Shown here: in pieces, positions 43,596 to 52,740 of the stretch
Layout: each line of letters starts with the position of its first letter
Position numbering within the stretch: position 1 is the first letter of the stretch
NCBI GenBank assembly: GCA_019749945.1
Contig: JAIEPF010000017.1
Location: 1-64,000, forward strand
DNA: 64,000 nucleotides
Reading direction: 5' to 3'
Source of the DNA: Burkholderiales bacterium
GTDB lineage: Bacteria; Pseudomonadota; Gammaproteobacteria; Burkholderiales; SG8-41
Translations under genes and position numbers: made by a program
The notes under the pieces: model-generated
Databases searched by the model: none
What the model saw: only the letters and a program-made list of their open reading frames with translations
Told to the model about the DNA's origin: nothing

Positions 43596-44336
43596 TTATT
43601 GCATGTGCTGGCCGCCGTTGATTGCGATGTTGGCGCCGGTGACGAAGGCCGCTTCCTCCGAGCACAGGTAAGCGACCAGACCCGCGACTTCCTCGGGTTT
43701 GCCGAGCCGGCCGATGGGGATCTGCGGAATGATTTTGCTGTCCAGCACTTCCTTCGGGATGGCCATCACCATCTTGGTGCCGATATAGCCCGGCGAGATG
43801 GTGTTCACGGTGACGCCCTTTTTCGCGTACTCCAGCGCGGCGGCCTTGGTGAAGCCATGCATGCCGGCCTTGGCCGCGGAATAGTTGGTCTGGCCGAAGG
43901 CGCCTTTCTGGCCGTTGACCGAAGACACGTTGATGACCCGGCCCCAGCCGCGTTCGGCCATGCCGTCGATCACCGGCTTGGTCATGTTGAACACGCTGTC
44001 GAGGTTGGTTCTCATCACCGCGTCCCAGCCTTCTTTTTCCATTTTGCGGAAGGTGGTGTCGCGGGTGATGCCGGCGTTGTTGACCAGCACGTCCACCGGG
44101 CCGATGTCCCTGGTGATCTGCGCGATGGCTTTCTGGCAGGAATCGTAATCGGCGACGTCTACCGGCACGGCGCGGAAGTCGTGCCCCTGCAGTTTCATTT
44201 CCGCGAGCCAGGCCGCGTGTTTGGTGTTGCCGGGAGAATAGGTGGCGACCACCTGGTAGCCCATTTTCGAGAGTTTCATGCAGATGGCCTCGCCGAGACC
44301 CCCCATACCGCCGGTGACTACTGCAACGCGTGACAT
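43596..44336 (-). CDS. phaB: Acetoacetyl-CoA reductase
   Basis: A 246-residue short-chain dehydrogenase reducing acetoacetyl-CoA to (R)-3-hydroxybutyryl-CoA with NADPH for PHB synthesis. The glycine motif is VVTGGMGGLGEAIC, then NNAGITRDTTFRKM, the catalytic Ser in VINVSSVNGQKGAFGQ and the Tyr/Lys pair YSAAKAGMHGFTKA. ISPGYIGTKMV is PhaB-like. The ATG at 44336 follows GGAGGTGGTC. It lies between phaC and phaR. No phaA thiolase is in the window. Confidence 0.95.
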   Translation of the reverse strand: MSRVAVVTGGMGGLGEAICMKLSKMGYQVVATYSPGNTKHAAWLAEMKLQGHDFRAVPVDVADYDSCQKAIAQITRDIGPVDVLVNNAGITRDTTFRKMEKEGWDAVMRTNLDSVFNMTKPVIDGMAERGWGRVINVSSVNGQKGAFGQTNYSAAKAGMHGFTKAAALEYAKKGVTVNTISPGYIGTKMVMAIPKEVLDSKIIPQIPIGRLGKPEEVAGLVAYLCSEEAAFVTGANIAINGGQHMQ

Positions 44337-44420
44337 GACCACCTCCTTGGTTGAATGCCGAATCTGGTTTGATACTAATTTAACAGCAAACTGCCGCGCA
44401 GCATCAGGTGCCGCATCGGT

Positions 44421-46166
44421 TTATGTGTTTCTGGCTTTGACGTAACGGCCCGGCGCCGGCTCGATCGCCGGATAACGGGCATTGCCGGGTGCCGCCGGGG
44501 CGGCGACCCGGGCGCCGCCGTACTGCGCCAGCCAGGCGGTCCAGTGCGGCCACCAGCTGCCGGGCTGCGATGCTGCACCCTCCAGCCAGGCTTCGGCTTC
44601 CGGCGGCAGCCTGTCGTTGGTCCAGTAGTTGCGTTTGTTGCGCGCCGCCGGGTTGATGACCCCGGCGATATGGCCGCTGGCCGCGAGCACGAATTGCAGC
44701 GGGCCACCCAATAGCGGAACACTACCGTAAGCGGTGCGCCAGGGCACGATGTGGTCTTCGCGCGCCGCCAGCAGGTAGGCCGGCATGTCGACATTCGCCA
44801 GGTCGACCGGCACGCCGCACATGGTCAGTTTGCCGGGCGTGCGCAGATTGTTTTCCAGGTAAGTGTTGCGCACGTAGTACTTGTACATGGCGCCCGGCAG
44901 GTTGGTGCTGTCGCTGTTCCAGTAGAGCAGGTCGAAGGCCTCGGGTGTGCGGCCCTTCAGGTAATTGTTGACCACGTACGGCCAGATCAGGTCGTTGGCG
45001 CGCAGGCTGGCGAAGGTCAGCGCCAGTTCGCGTCCCTTCAATACACCGCCCTGGGCGAATTCGGCTTCGCGTGCCGCCACGTACGGCTCGTCGATGAATA
45101 CGCTGAGTTCGCCGGTGTCGCTGAAGTCGAGCATGGTGGTGAGGAAGGTGGCGCTGGCGACCGGGTCTTCGCCGCGCGCGCGCATCACGGCGAGTGCGCA
45201 GGCGAGCAGGGTGCCGCCGACGCAGAATCCCAGCGCGTTGACCTGCGCTGCGCCGCTGATGTCCTGTGCCACGGTCAGGGCGCGCATCACGCCGTGTTCG
45301 AGGTAGTCGTCCCAGGTGGCATGGCCCATTTCCGCCGGCATGTTGCGCCAGGACACCATGAACACCGTATGCCCTGCGGCGACGGCATGGCGGACATAGG
45401 AATTGTCGGGCTGCAGGTCGAGGATGTAGTACTTGTTGATGCACGGCGGCACCATCACCAGCGGCCGCTCAAAAACTGTTCCGGTCAACGGGTCATACTG
45501 CAGCAATTGCATGAAATCATTTTCGTAGACCACCGCGCCCGGCGTGATCGCCAGGTTGCGGCCGACTTCGAAGGCGGTTTCGTCGGTCATCGACACCAGC
45601 CCCTTGTCGATGTCGGCGGCGAGGTTTTTGAGCCCGCGGTTGAGACTTTTGCCGTCGGTTTCCGCGGCGAGCCTGATCGCCTCCGGATTGGTCCACGGGT
45701 AGTTGGCCGGCGACAGCGCATCGATCATCTGCCTGGTGTAGAACTCGAGCTTGTGTTTGGCATGCGCGTCGAGTTTGGCGGCGGCGGTCATCTCCTCCAG
45801 CCAGCGCGCCGACAGCAGATAGGAATGGGCGAGGTAGCTGTAATAGGGTTCGCGCCATTCCGGGGCGCGGAAGCGGCGGTCGGTCGGCGGCGGCAGCGCG
45901 GCGGCGCTGTCCGCCGACGGATTGGCGCAGGCCTGCCACAGGGCCAGGTGTTCGCGGTAATAACGGTTGTTCAGTTCGAGCCAGCGTTCGCTGTCCTGCG
46001 CCATGCCGGCGGTGAACAACTGCATCATCTGCGCCAGGTCCGGCCTGGCCTGCGCGGCATCGAGTTTGCCGGCGCTGCCTGCGAACAGCATGCGGTTCAG
46101 TTCGGCAAATGCAGCTGCGGGATCGGGGGGGGATTCGGCTGCGGGTTTGGACGTGGATTCAGTCAT
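44421..46166 (-). CDS. phaC: Class I poly(3-hydroxyalkanoate) synthase
   Basis: A 581-residue PHB polymerase. The lipase-like box with catalytic Cys is LGFCVGGTLLACALA, with catalytic Asp in AREDHIVPW and His in ASGHIAGVINP. The N-terminal region (YYREHLALWQAC, WREPYYSYLAHSYLLSARWL) and FERPLVMVPPCINKYYILDL are family hallmarks. The longer frame reaches 46211, but MTESTSKPAAE at 46166 is the likely start. It is the first gene of phaC-phaB-phaR. Confidence 0.96.
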   Translation of the reverse strand: MTESTSKPAAESPPDPAAAFAELNRMLFAGSAGKLDAAQARPDLAQMMQLFTAGMAQDSERWLELNNRYYREHLALWQACANPSADSAAALPPPTDRRFRAPEWREPYYSYLAHSYLLSARWLEEMTAAAKLDAHAKHKLEFYTRQMIDALSPANYPWTNPEAIRLAAETDGKSLNRGLKNLAADIDKGLVSMTDETAFEVGRNLAITPGAVVYENDFMQLLQYDPLTGTVFERPLVMVPPCINKYYILDLQPDNSYVRHAVAAGHTVFMVSWRNMPAEMGHATWDDYLEHGVMRALTVAQDISGAAQVNALGFCVGGTLLACALAVMRARGEDPVASATFLTTMLDFSDTGELSVFIDEPYVAAREAEFAQGGVLKGRELALTFASLRANDLIWPYVVNNYLKGRTPEAFDLLYWNSDSTNLPGAMYKYYVRNTYLENNLRTPGKLTMCGVPVDLANVDMPAYLLAAREDHIVPWRTAYGSVPLLGGPLQFVLAASGHIAGVINPAARNKRNYWTNDRLPPEAEAWLEGAASQPGSWWPHWTAWLAQYGGARVAAPAAPGNARYPAIEPAPGRYVKARNT

Positions 46167-46281
46167 GGGCGCTCGACAGCATGCGGGGGCGGGATGACAC
46201 GCCGATGGCAACGGCGCGATGACAATGAAGTCAGGACAACAATAACATACCGCTTTGCGCCCGCAGACCGGGTTTCGCGGC

Positions 46282-47076
46282 TCAGTGGCCTCTGTGCGCC
46301 CACTCGCCGACCAGCCAGATGGTGGCGATGCCCAGTCCGATCAGCAGCACCTGCTGCGCGGTGGCCGCCAGCTCGGGCCGGCGGTGCAGGCCCGGGATCA
46401 GGTCGGCGACCGCGACATACAGCATGCTCGCCGCAGCCAGCGCCAGCAGCGGCGTGACCAGCGCCTGGGCGACCTGCAGCGTGAACCAGGCGAGCACGCC
46501 GCCGATGACCATCGCAGCGCTGGCGATGACATTGAGCAGCATCGCCTTCTGTTTGCTGTAACCGGAGTGCAGCAAGATCAGGAAGTCGCCGACTTCCTGC
46601 GGCACCTCGTGGGCAATGATCGCGATGGCGGTGACGATGCCCAACTGGGTGTCGGCCATGAAGGCGGCGGCGATCAGCACGCCGTCGACAAAATTGTGGA
46701 AGGTGTCGCCGACCAGGATCATCAGGCCGCTGCGGCCGTGGTCATGGCGGCCATGATTCGGTTGCGGCGTGGTGTGCGGATCGTGGGCTTCGCATTCCTC
46801 GACATGGCAATGCCGCCACAGCACCAGTTTTTCGAGGATGAAAAAACCGAGGATGCCGAACAGCACGGTGGCTGCGGTGGCCTGGATGTTGTCGCTTTTT
46901 TCGAAGGCGTGCGGCAGCACTTCGATGAAGGCGGCGCCGAGCAGCGCGCCGACCGCGTAGCTGACCAGCATCGGCACCTGCGAGGCCTTGGCCCTGATCG
47001 CGAACAGGCCGGCCGTGACGGCGGACAATATGCCGCCGGCGAGGGTGGCGAGGATGATCCAGCTGAGCGTATTCAC
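46282..47076 (-). CDS. ZIP-family metal transporter
   Basis: A 264-residue membrane protein with eight hydrophobic segments. The metal path is marked by the TM4 motif VGDTFHNFVDGVLIAAAF and TM5 AIIAHEVPQEVGDFLILL. The TM3-TM4 loop is His/Asp-rich (HCHVEECEAHDPHTTPQPNH), typical of zinc ZIPs. The open frame extends to 47184, but its first 36 codons come from a palindromic repeat; the GTG at 47076 (VNTLSWIILATLAGG) starts where the first helix does. Confidence 0.9.
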   Translation of the reverse strand: MNTLSWIILATLAGGILSAVTAGLFAIRAKASQVPMLVSYAVGALLGAAFIEVLPHAFEKSDNIQATAATVLFGILGFFILEKLVLWRHCHVEECEAHDPHTTPQPNHGRHDHGRSGLMILVGDTFHNFVDGVLIAAAFMADTQLGIVTAIAIIAHEVPQEVGDFLILLHSGYSKQKAMLLNVIASAAMVIGGVLAWFTLQVAQALVTPLLALAAASMLYVAVADLIPGLHRRPELAATAQQVLLIGLGIATIWLVGEWAHRGH

Positions 47077-47130
47077 GGAAGTGCGTTTCCAGGCGCTGCG
47101 CGGGATGCTCAGCGAGGCGGGATTATAACC

Positions 47131-47206
47131 AAGTGCGGAGTGCAGAGTGATGAATGATGAGCGAAGGACGGGGTTAGTCTGCACTCATCACTCATCATTC
47201 ATCACT
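47131..47206. repeat. Intergenic palindromic repeat (16-bp perfect arms)
   Basis: AGTGATGAATGATGAG (47146-47161) pairs with its exact complement at 47191-47206 across 29 nt. The spacer has GGGGTTAGTCTGCACTCATC, similar to the copies near 39500 and 50360. It lies between pgeF and the ZIP gene and may end or stabilise transcripts. Confidence 0.75.
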
Positions 47207-47939
47207 GTCTCCAAATAAGCGCCGCCATGCGGCCGGTGAGCGGATTGCGGCGATGGGAATAAAAACGCGCCGCATCGGTATAAGTGCAGAGGTCGCCGCC
47301 GTGGATCTCTGTGACGCCGGCGCGGCGCAGGGCATCGCGCGCCAGTGCCGGCAGGTCGCAGAGCCATTTGCCGGGGTGCAGCGGTTTGAATGCCGATTTC
47401 CGTTCCGGGGCCTCGGCGCAGAAGGCCTGCAGCACGTCGTCGCCGACTTCGAAGGCCGTCGGGCCGATGCCGGGGCCGATCCAGGCCATCAGGTCTGCCG
47501 GTTGTGCCGGCATGCGGGCAATGGTGTTGCCGAGTACGCCGCCCGCCAGGCCGCGCCAGCCGGCGTGGGCGGCGGCGATGCAGCTGCCGCTGCGGTCGGT
47601 GAACAGCACGGGCAGGCAATCGGCGACGAGGATGGCGCAGACCGTGCCGGGGCGGCGCGCGATGCTGGCGTCGGCCTGGGGAATATCCTGCAGCGTATCG
47701 GCATCGACAACCGTGCTGCCGTGCACCTGTGCCAGCCAGCGCGGCGTTTCGGGCAGCAGGCGGTTCAGTTGTGCATGGTTGGCCTCGACTGCGGCGGGAT
47801 CGTCAGCGGTGCGCCGGCCAAGGTTCATGCTGCTGTAGGGACCGCTGCTGGCGCCCCCGGCGCGCGTGGTGACCAGCGCGCGTACACGGGCGGGGGCTGG
47901 CCAGTCCGGAACAATCCATTGCGGGTGCGGCGTATTCAT
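47202..47939 (-). CDS. pgeF: Multicopper-oxidase-fold YfiH/PgeF family protein
   Basis: A 245-residue member of the YfiH (polyphenol oxidase or peptidoglycan editing factor) family. ALVTTRAGGASSGPYSSMNLG, WLAQVHGSTV, VADCLPVLFTDRSG, AAHAGWRGLAGGVL and WIGPGIGPTAFEVG supply the conserved His/Cys metal site. Members have been described as purine-nucleoside phosphorylases or as correcting peptidoglycan precursor errors. The ATG at 47939 overlaps the rluD stop (ATGA), so the pair is coupled, a common order in betaproteobacteria. Confidence 0.93.
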   Translation of the reverse strand: MNTPHPQWIVPDWPAPARVRALVTTRAGGASSGPYSSMNLGRRTADDPAAVEANHAQLNRLLPETPRWLAQVHGSTVVDADTLQDIPQADASIARRPGTVCAILVADCLPVLFTDRSGSCIAAAHAGWRGLAGGVLGNTIARMPAQPADLMAWIGPGIGPTAFEVGDDVLQAFCAEAPERKSAFKPLHPGKWLCDLPALARDALRRAGVTEIHGGDLCTYTDAARFYSHRRNPLTGRMAALIWRQ

Positions 47940-48892
47940 TCGTTGCGCAGGGCTGCGATCAGTTGCTGCATGTCGGCCGGCAGGGGAGCCTGCCATTGCA
48001 TGATTTCGCCGCTTTGCGGATGGGTCAGCGCCAGCTTTTCAGCATGCAGCGCCTGCCGCGGCAGTTGCGGCTGCGTCGGCGGATTGCGCGGCCCGTAGAC
48101 CGGATCGCCCCAGATCGGATGGCCGATTTTCTGCAGATGCACGCGGATCTGGTGGGTGCGTCCGGTCTCGAGACGGCAGGCCAGCACGCTGGCGCGCGCC
48201 AGTTTTTCCAGCACCTTGTAGTGGGTGACGGCCGGTTTGCCGGAATGCACCACGGCCATGCGCGTGCGGCTGCGCGGGTCGCGGCCGATCGCGCCTTCGA
48301 TTTTGCCGTCGCGGGCAACCTTGCCGTGGGCGACAGCGCGGTATTCGCGGGTGACCGTGCGCGCCTGCAACTGGCGCACCAGGTCGGTCTGCGCGGTCAG
48401 CGTCTTGGCGACGACCAGCAGGCCGCTGGTGTCCTTGTCGAGACGGTGCACGATGCCGGCGCGCGGCACGGTGGCCAGTTGCGGGGCGTGGGCGAGCAAG
48501 GCGTTGAGCAGCGTGCCCTGCCAGTTGCCGCTGCCCGGATGCACCACCAGACCCGGGGGTTTGTTGATGACGATCAGCGTGTCGTCTTCGTACAACACGT
48601 CCAGCGCCATGGTTTCGGGCCGGAACGCCGTTTCTTCGTTGGACAGCACCGGCTGCACGGCAATCCGTTCGCCGCCGTGGAGCTTGTCGCGCGGGGCGAG
48701 CGCCTTGCCGTCCACGCTGACGCGACCGTCACGGATCCAGGCCGTCAGCCGGGCGCGGGAATACTGCGGCAGCAGCTGCGCCAGCGCCTGGTCGAGGCGC
48801 AGGCCGGCGCAGGCCGCCGGCACCGCCAGATGATGCGGAGCCGGGGAGTCCCCGTTTTGGGTATAATTTTCGGATGACAAATCAGCATTCAT
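47936..48892 (-). CDS. rluD: 23S rRNA pseudouridine synthase RluD
   Basis: A 318-residue enzyme making pseudouridines in helix 69 of 23S rRNA. An N-terminal S4 RNA-binding domain (RLDQALAQLLPQYSRARLTAWIRDG) is followed by the catalytic domain with the active-site Asp in AGIVHRLDKDTSGLLVVAKT, VINKPPGLVVHPG, and LETGRTHQIRVHLQKIGHPI. It is divergent from bamD, an arrangement conserved across proteobacteria. Confidence 0.96.
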   Translation of the reverse strand: MNADLSSENYTQNGDSPAPHHLAVPAACAGLRLDQALAQLLPQYSRARLTAWIRDGRVSVDGKALAPRDKLHGGERIAVQPVLSNEETAFRPETMALDVLYEDDTLIVINKPPGLVVHPGSGNWQGTLLNALLAHAPQLATVPRAGIVHRLDKDTSGLLVVAKTLTAQTDLVRQLQARTVTREYRAVAHGKVARDGKIEGAIGRDPRSRTRMAVVHSGKPAVTHYKVLEKLARASVLACRLETGRTHQIRVHLQKIGHPIWGDPVYGPRNPPTQPQLPRQALHAEKLALTHPQSGEIMQWQAPLPADMQQLIAALRNE

Positions 48893-48909
48893 TGATGTAC
48901 AGCCGGTTG

Positions 48910-49728
48910 ATGCGCAACTGTAGGCGGAGCATTTTAACGTTATTCACCGCCCTCGCTGCCGCCTCGCTGCTGGGCGGTTGCGGCATCTTCAGCGGCAAGG
49001 AAGTCGATGAAACCCGCGGCTGGTCGGTGCAGAAACTGTACGCCGAGGCCCGCCAGGAGCTCGCCGACCGCAACTGGGAAAAGGCGATCAAGCATTACGA
49101 GCGCATCGAGTCGCGTTACCCGTTCGGTCGGTTCGCGCAGCAGGCGCAGATCGAAGTGGCCTACGCCCACTGGAAAAACGAGGATCCGGCCTCGGCGCTG
49201 GCCACCATCGACCGCTTCGTCAAACAGAACCCCAACCATCCCAGCGCCGATTACATGTATTTCCTGCGCGGCCTGATCAATTTCAACGACGATCTGGGCA
49301 TCATGGGGTTTTTCAGCGGACAGGACATGTCCGAGCGTGATTCCAAGGCCGCCGCAGAAGCTTTTGTGGCGTTCAAGGATCTGGTCACGCGTTTTCCCGA
49401 CAGCAAGTACACGCCTGACGCGATCCAGCGCATGAATTACCTGGTCAACGCGCTGGCATCGAGCGAAATCCATGTGGCGCGTTACTACATGAAACGCAAA
49501 GCCTATGTCGCGGCCGCGAACCGGGCGCAGTATGCGCTGAAAACCTATCCGGATGCGCCGGCCAACGAGGAGGGACTGGTCATCATGGTCCAAGCCTATG
49601 ATGCGCTGGGAATGACCACGCTGCGCAACGATGCCGAGCGCGTGCTGCTCAAAAATTTCCCGAACAGCGTCTATCTGAAGGGCGGTCCGAAAAAAAGCAG
49701 CCCGTGGTGGCAGCCCTGGAACTGGTAG
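48910..49728 (+). CDS. bamD: Outer-membrane assembly lipoprotein BamD
   Basis: A 272-residue essential part of the BAM complex. The lipoprotein signal ends LLGGC, with the lipidated Cys. TPR pairs follow, with GWSVQKLYAEARQELADRNW, YERIESRYPFGRFAQQAQI, FVKQNPNHPSADYMYFLRG and SKYTPDAIQRMNYLVNALA. The frame opens at 48874, but a TATAAT at 48862-48867 puts the transcript start near there, so the ATG at 48910 (or 48895) is preferred. Confidence 0.94.
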   Translation: MRNCRRSILTLFTALAAASLLGGCGIFSGKEVDETRGWSVQKLYAEARQELADRNWEKAIKHYERIESRYPFGRFAQQAQIEVAYAHWKNEDPASALATIDRFVKQNPNHPSADYMYFLRGLINFNDDLGIMGFFSGQDMSERDSKAAAEAFVAFKDLVTRFPDSKYTPDAIQRMNYLVNALASSEIHVARYYMKRKAYVAAANRAQYALKTYPDAPANEEGLVIMVQAYDALGMTTLRNDAERVLLKNFPNSVYLKGGPKKSSPWWQPWNW

Positions 49729-49761
49729 GTCGGGCAGGATCCCGGGGCCGGCTGAAGGGCT

Positions 49762-50085
49762 CTAACGGGCGAAGCGTTTGACGACGGTCATCAGTTCCGC
49801 GATCGCCTGATCGCCGCGGTTGGCCTTCACCGCATCGGCAACACAGCCCCGGGTGTGATCCTCCAGCAGTTGCAGCGCCACCGCGTCCAGCGCCGACTGG
49901 ATCGCAGCGATCTGGGTCAGCACGTCAACGCAGTAACGATCGTCCTGGACCATCTGCGCAACGCCGCGCACCTGGCCTTCGACGCGGTTCAGCCGCTTCA
50001 GCAGCGCCTGCTTATGGGGTTGCACCACCTGCGGATCATGGCAGTCGGCATGCGCCGCGGCGCGTTTGTGTTCAGGCGACGTCAT
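49762..50085 (-). CDS. csoR: CsoR-family copper-sensing repressor
   Basis: A 107-residue all-helical metal-sensing repressor. The Cys-His-Cys copper site is visible: Cys in DRYCVDVLTQIAA, then His and Cys in LLEDHTRGCVADAV. The helix HKQALLKRLNRVEGQVRGVAQM is the conserved DNA-binding face. The ATG at 50085 overlaps the end of copZ by 14 nt. It should release DNA upon binding Cu(I); the operator upstream of copA is the likely target. Confidence 0.93.
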   Translation of the reverse strand: MTSPEHKRAAAHADCHDPQVVQPHKQALLKRLNRVEGQVRGVAQMVQDDRYCVDVLTQIAAIQSALDAVALQLLEDHTRGCVADAVKANRGDQAIAELMTVVKRFAR

Positions 50086-50278
50086 AACCGGCATCCGTGA
50101 TCGCGGCCTTGATCGCCTGCAGGCTGGTTTTGCCGGGATCATAGGTCACCGCGGCCTGCGCTTTTTCCAGCGACACCTCGGCTTGTGATACGCCGTTTAA
50201 ATTGCCGAGCACACGTTTCACGCTGGATACGCAGCCCATGCAGGTCATGCCGGAAATTGCCACTACTTTGGTTTCCAT
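50072..50278 (-). CDS. copZ: Copper chaperone (heavy-metal-associated domain protein)
   Basis: A 68-residue single HMA domain. The metal motif GMTCMGCVSSVKRVL binds Cu(I) through its two Cys; the ferredoxin-like fold is completed by GVSQAEVSLEKAQAAVTYD and AIKAAITDAGYDV. It is downstream of copA and overlaps csoR, completing copA-copZ-csoR. It delivers Cu(I) to CopA. Confidence 0.93.
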   Translation of the reverse strand: METKVVAISGMTCMGCVSSVKRVLGNLNGVSQAEVSLEKAQAAVTYDPGKTSLQAIKAAITDAGYDVA

Positions 50279-50325
50279 GGTGTTCTCCTTGGTGGTGTTA
50301 GTCGTTGGTGATGGGAGGATAAAAA

Positions 50326-50392
50326 TGATGAGTGATGAACGCAGAGTGATGAGCGGGGTTTACTCCGCACTCATCGCTCTGCATTCATCACT
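50326..50392. repeat. Intergenic palindromic repeat between copA and copZ
   Basis: AGTGATGAACGCAGAGTGAT-GAGCGG pairs, with a few mismatches, with CCGCACTCATCGCTCTGC-ATTCATCACT around a GGTTTACT loop. It shares units with the copies near 39500 and 47170. As an intra-operon hairpin it may set the copA to copZ ratio. Confidence 0.7.
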
Positions 50393-52581
50393 GATTTCCA
50401 GCGCTTGAGCAGCAGTGAATTGCTGACCACCGACACCGAACTCATCGCCATCGCGGCGCCGGCGATCACCGGGTTGAGCAGGCCGGCGGCCGCGAGCGGT
50501 ATTCCCAAAACGTTGTATATAAAAGCAAAAAACAGGTTCTGCTTTATTTTGCGAAAAGTCGCGCGCGACAGCGCCACGGCATCCACCGCGCTCAGCAGGT
50601 CGCTGCGCATCAGCGTCACATCGGCAGCGTGGATGGCGACATCGGAACCGGCGCCGATGGCGAAGCTGACCTGTGCGGCGGCCAGCGCCGGTGCGTCGTT
50701 GACGCCGTCGCCGATCATGCCGACGACATGGCCTTCGGCTTTCAGCACGGCGATGCGCTGCGCCTTGTCCTGGGGCAGCAGTTCCGCCTCGAATGTTGAA
50801 ACCCCGGCCTCGATGGCGATGCGTTCCGCCGTGCGCCGGTTGTCACCGGTGAGCATGATGACCTTGATGCCCAGCGCCTGCAGCGCCGCGACCGCGGCCA
50901 CCGAGGTCGGGCGCAGCGGGTCGGCAATCGCGATCAGGCCGAGCACGCGCTTGCCGTGGGCGACGCCGATCACGGTTTTGCCCTGGTCCTGCAGTTGCAT
51001 GACTTGCTGTGTATCAACAGCCAGGCCGGCTTCGCCCAGCAGGCGGGGTGAGCCGAGCAGCGCGACCGCGCCGTCGAGCAGGGCGCGCACCCCTCTGCCG
51101 GTAACCGCGGCAAAATCCTGCACCGGCGGCAAGGGGATGCCGTGGTCACGGGCGTGGTCGAGGATGGCCCGCGCCAGCGGATGTTCGGAGCCGGCCTCCA
51201 GCGCGGCGGCGACGCGCAACAGCTCCATTTCGCTGCTGCCTTCGCCGGGGAGTATGTCGGTCACGGCGGGCTTGCCCTGGGTCAGTGTGCCGGTCTTGTC
51301 GACGACCAGCGTGTCGATATGGCCGGCATGCTCCAGCGCTTCGGCATTCTTGATCAGCACACCGGCGCGCGCGCCGGCACCGCTGCCGACCATGATCGCG
51401 GTTGGCGTGGCGAGGCCCAGTGCACAGGGGCAGGCGATGACCAGCACGGCAACGGCATTGACCATGGCCGTGGTGAAATCGCCGCCGAACCACCACCAGC
51501 CGATGAAGGTCAGCAGCGCGATGCCGACCACCACCGGCACAAACACGCCGGCGATGACATCGGCCAGACGCTGGATCGGCGCCTTGGAGCCCTGCGCTTC
51601 TTCGACGAGGCGGATGATGCCGGCCAGCGCGGTATCGGCGCCGACGCCGGTGGCGGCACAGCGCAGCAGGCCCTGGGCGTTGATGGTCGCGGCATACACC
51701 GCGCTGCCTGCCGTTTTGGCGACGGGCAGGCTTTCGCCGGTGAGCATGGCTTCGTCGACACTGGAGGATCCGTCGATGACCTTGCCGTCGACCGGCACCG
51801 CTTCGCCCGGGCGCACCACGAACACATCACCGACGCGCATGTCGGCGACGGGGATTTCAACGATGTCTGCGTTGCGTTCGATGCGCGCGGTTTTGGGCTG
51901 CAGGCGGATCAGTTCCTCGATCGCCGCCGAGGCGCGGGCCCGGGCCCGCGACTCCAGCAGCTTGCCGAGGAAGACCAGCGTGATGATGCTGACCGCGGCT
52001 TCGAAATAAAGATGTCCGTCGAGACCGGCAAGCACCACGACGGCGCTGTAGAAATAAGCCATGCTGGTGCCGAGCGCGATCAGCACATCCATGTTGGCGC
52101 CGCCGCCGCGCAGCGCGTGGTATGCGCCGACATAAAACCGCCCGCCGATCCAGAACTGCACGGGGGTGGCGATCAGCAGCTGCGCCAGTGGCGGCAGCCA
52201 GGCGGCGTGATGAGCGCCGGTGAGCATGTACAGCATCAGCGCGAAAAAGGGCAGGGTCAGCACCGCCGAAATGGTGAACAGCCGCAGGTCGCGCTGATAC
52301 GCGGCCAGACGTTCGGCCTTGCGCGCTGCATCGCCGCCGGCCACCGGTTCCTGCGCACCGTAACCGGCTTTGCGGATGGCGTTGATCAAATCGGCGGGCG
52401 TGATGCGGCCGGCGGGATATTCGACGTGCGCTTTTTCCGTGGCGAAATTCACCGCGGCCTTCACCTCAGGCAGTCGGTTCAGTGTTTTTTCGATGCGCGC
52501 GGCGCAGGCGGCGCAGGTCATGCCGCTGATCGGCAGGTCGATGACCGCAGGTGCTTTTTTGAAGTGGGAGAGGGTATCCAT
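50371..52581 (-). CDS. copA: Copper-translocating P1B-type ATPase
   Basis: A 736-residue Cu(I) efflux pump. It has one N-terminal HMA domain ([15 protein letters not shown]), eight membrane helices, the ion motif CPC in [13 protein letters not shown], the TGES actuator loop, the phosphorylation motif [13 protein letters not shown] in [10 protein letters not shown], and the hinge TGDNRRTA with [12 protein letters not shown] and MSS motifs in the last helices mark Cu(I) specificity. The ATG at 52581 is preferred because an apparent promoter ends 8 nt upstream. Confidence 0.97.
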   Translation of the reverse strand: MDTLSHFKKAPAVIDLPISGMTCAACAARIEKTLNRLPEVKAAVNFATEKAHVEYPAGRITPADLINAIRKAGYGAQEPVAGGDAARKAERLAAYQRDLRLFTISAVLTLPFFALMLYMLTGAHHAAWLPPLAQLLIATPVQFWIGGRFYVGAYHALRGGGANMDVLIALGTSMAYFYSAVVVLAGLDGHLYFEAAVSIITLVFLGKLLESRARARASAAIEELIRLQPKTARIERNADIVEIPVADMRVGDVFVVRPGEAVPVDGKVIDGSSSVDEAMLTGESLPVAKTAGSAVYAATINAQGLLRCAATGVGADTALAGIIRLVEEAQGSKAPIQRLADVIAGVFVPVVVGIALLTFIGWWWFGGDFTTAMVNAVAVLVIACPCALGLATPTAIMVGSGAGARAGVLIKNAEALEHAGHIDTLVVDKTGTLTQGKPAVTDILPGEGSSEMELLRVAAALEAGSEHPLARAILDHARDHGIPLPPVQDFAAVTGRGVRALLDGAVALLGSPRLLGEAGLAVDTQQVMQLQDQGKTVIGVAHGKRVLGLIAIADPLRPTSVAAVAALQALGIKVIMLTGDNRRTAERIAIEAGVSTFEAELLPQDKAQRIAVLKAEGHVVGMIGDGVNDAPALAAAQVSFAIGAGSDVAIHAADVTLMRSDLLSAVDAVALSRATFRKIKQNLFFAFIYNVLGIPLAAAGLLNPVIAGAAMAMSSVSVVSNSLLLKRWKSVMNAER

Positions 52582-52588
52582 GCCGCGC

Positions 52589-52617
52589 ATCATATACCCC
52601 AGTAGGGTATATTTCAA
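52589..52617 (-). promoter_or_regulatory. copA promoter with CsoR-type operator in the spacer
   Basis: TTGAAA (52617-52612) and TATGAT (52594-52589) are 17 nt apart. The perfect palindrome ATATACCC-N5-GGGTATAT (52592-52612) fills the spacer, resembling known CsoR operators. The predicted transcript start falls at or next to the copA ATG, implying a leaderless or near-leaderless mRNA. Confidence 0.75.
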
Positions 52618-52646
52618 GTCGGCACACCGCCGAAAAAATAATAAAA

Positions 52647-52660
52647 TAAATCAATAGCTT
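52647..52660 (-). repeat. AT-rich dispersed motif copy (upstream of copA)
   Basis: Reads AAGCTATTGATTTA on the minus strand, 30 nt upstream of the copA -35. Confidence 0.55.
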
Positions 52661-52694
52661 GTTGATTACGCCGTAGACAATATCCTGGCCGCAA

Positions 52695-52724
52695 TAAAAA
52701 AGCGCCCCGAACGGGGCGCTTTTT
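52695..52724. terminator. Bidirectional-looking terminator
   Basis: AAAAAGCGCCCC-GAAC-GGGGCGCTTTTT, a perfect hairpin flanked by A and T runs, just after the stop of the glycine-zipper gene on the minus strand. Confidence 0.88.
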
Positions 52725-52740
52725 GGACGGCGCAGCCGGT

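Noticed and set aside
47077-47184. N-terminal extension of the ZIP transporter
   Set aside because: It is translated from an intergenic palindromic repeat; the first helix begins just after the GTG at 47076.
47253-48098. Long plus-strand frames over pgeF and rluD
   Set aside because: They are antisense shadows of high-GC genes with Arg/Gly/Ala-rich, domain-free translations.
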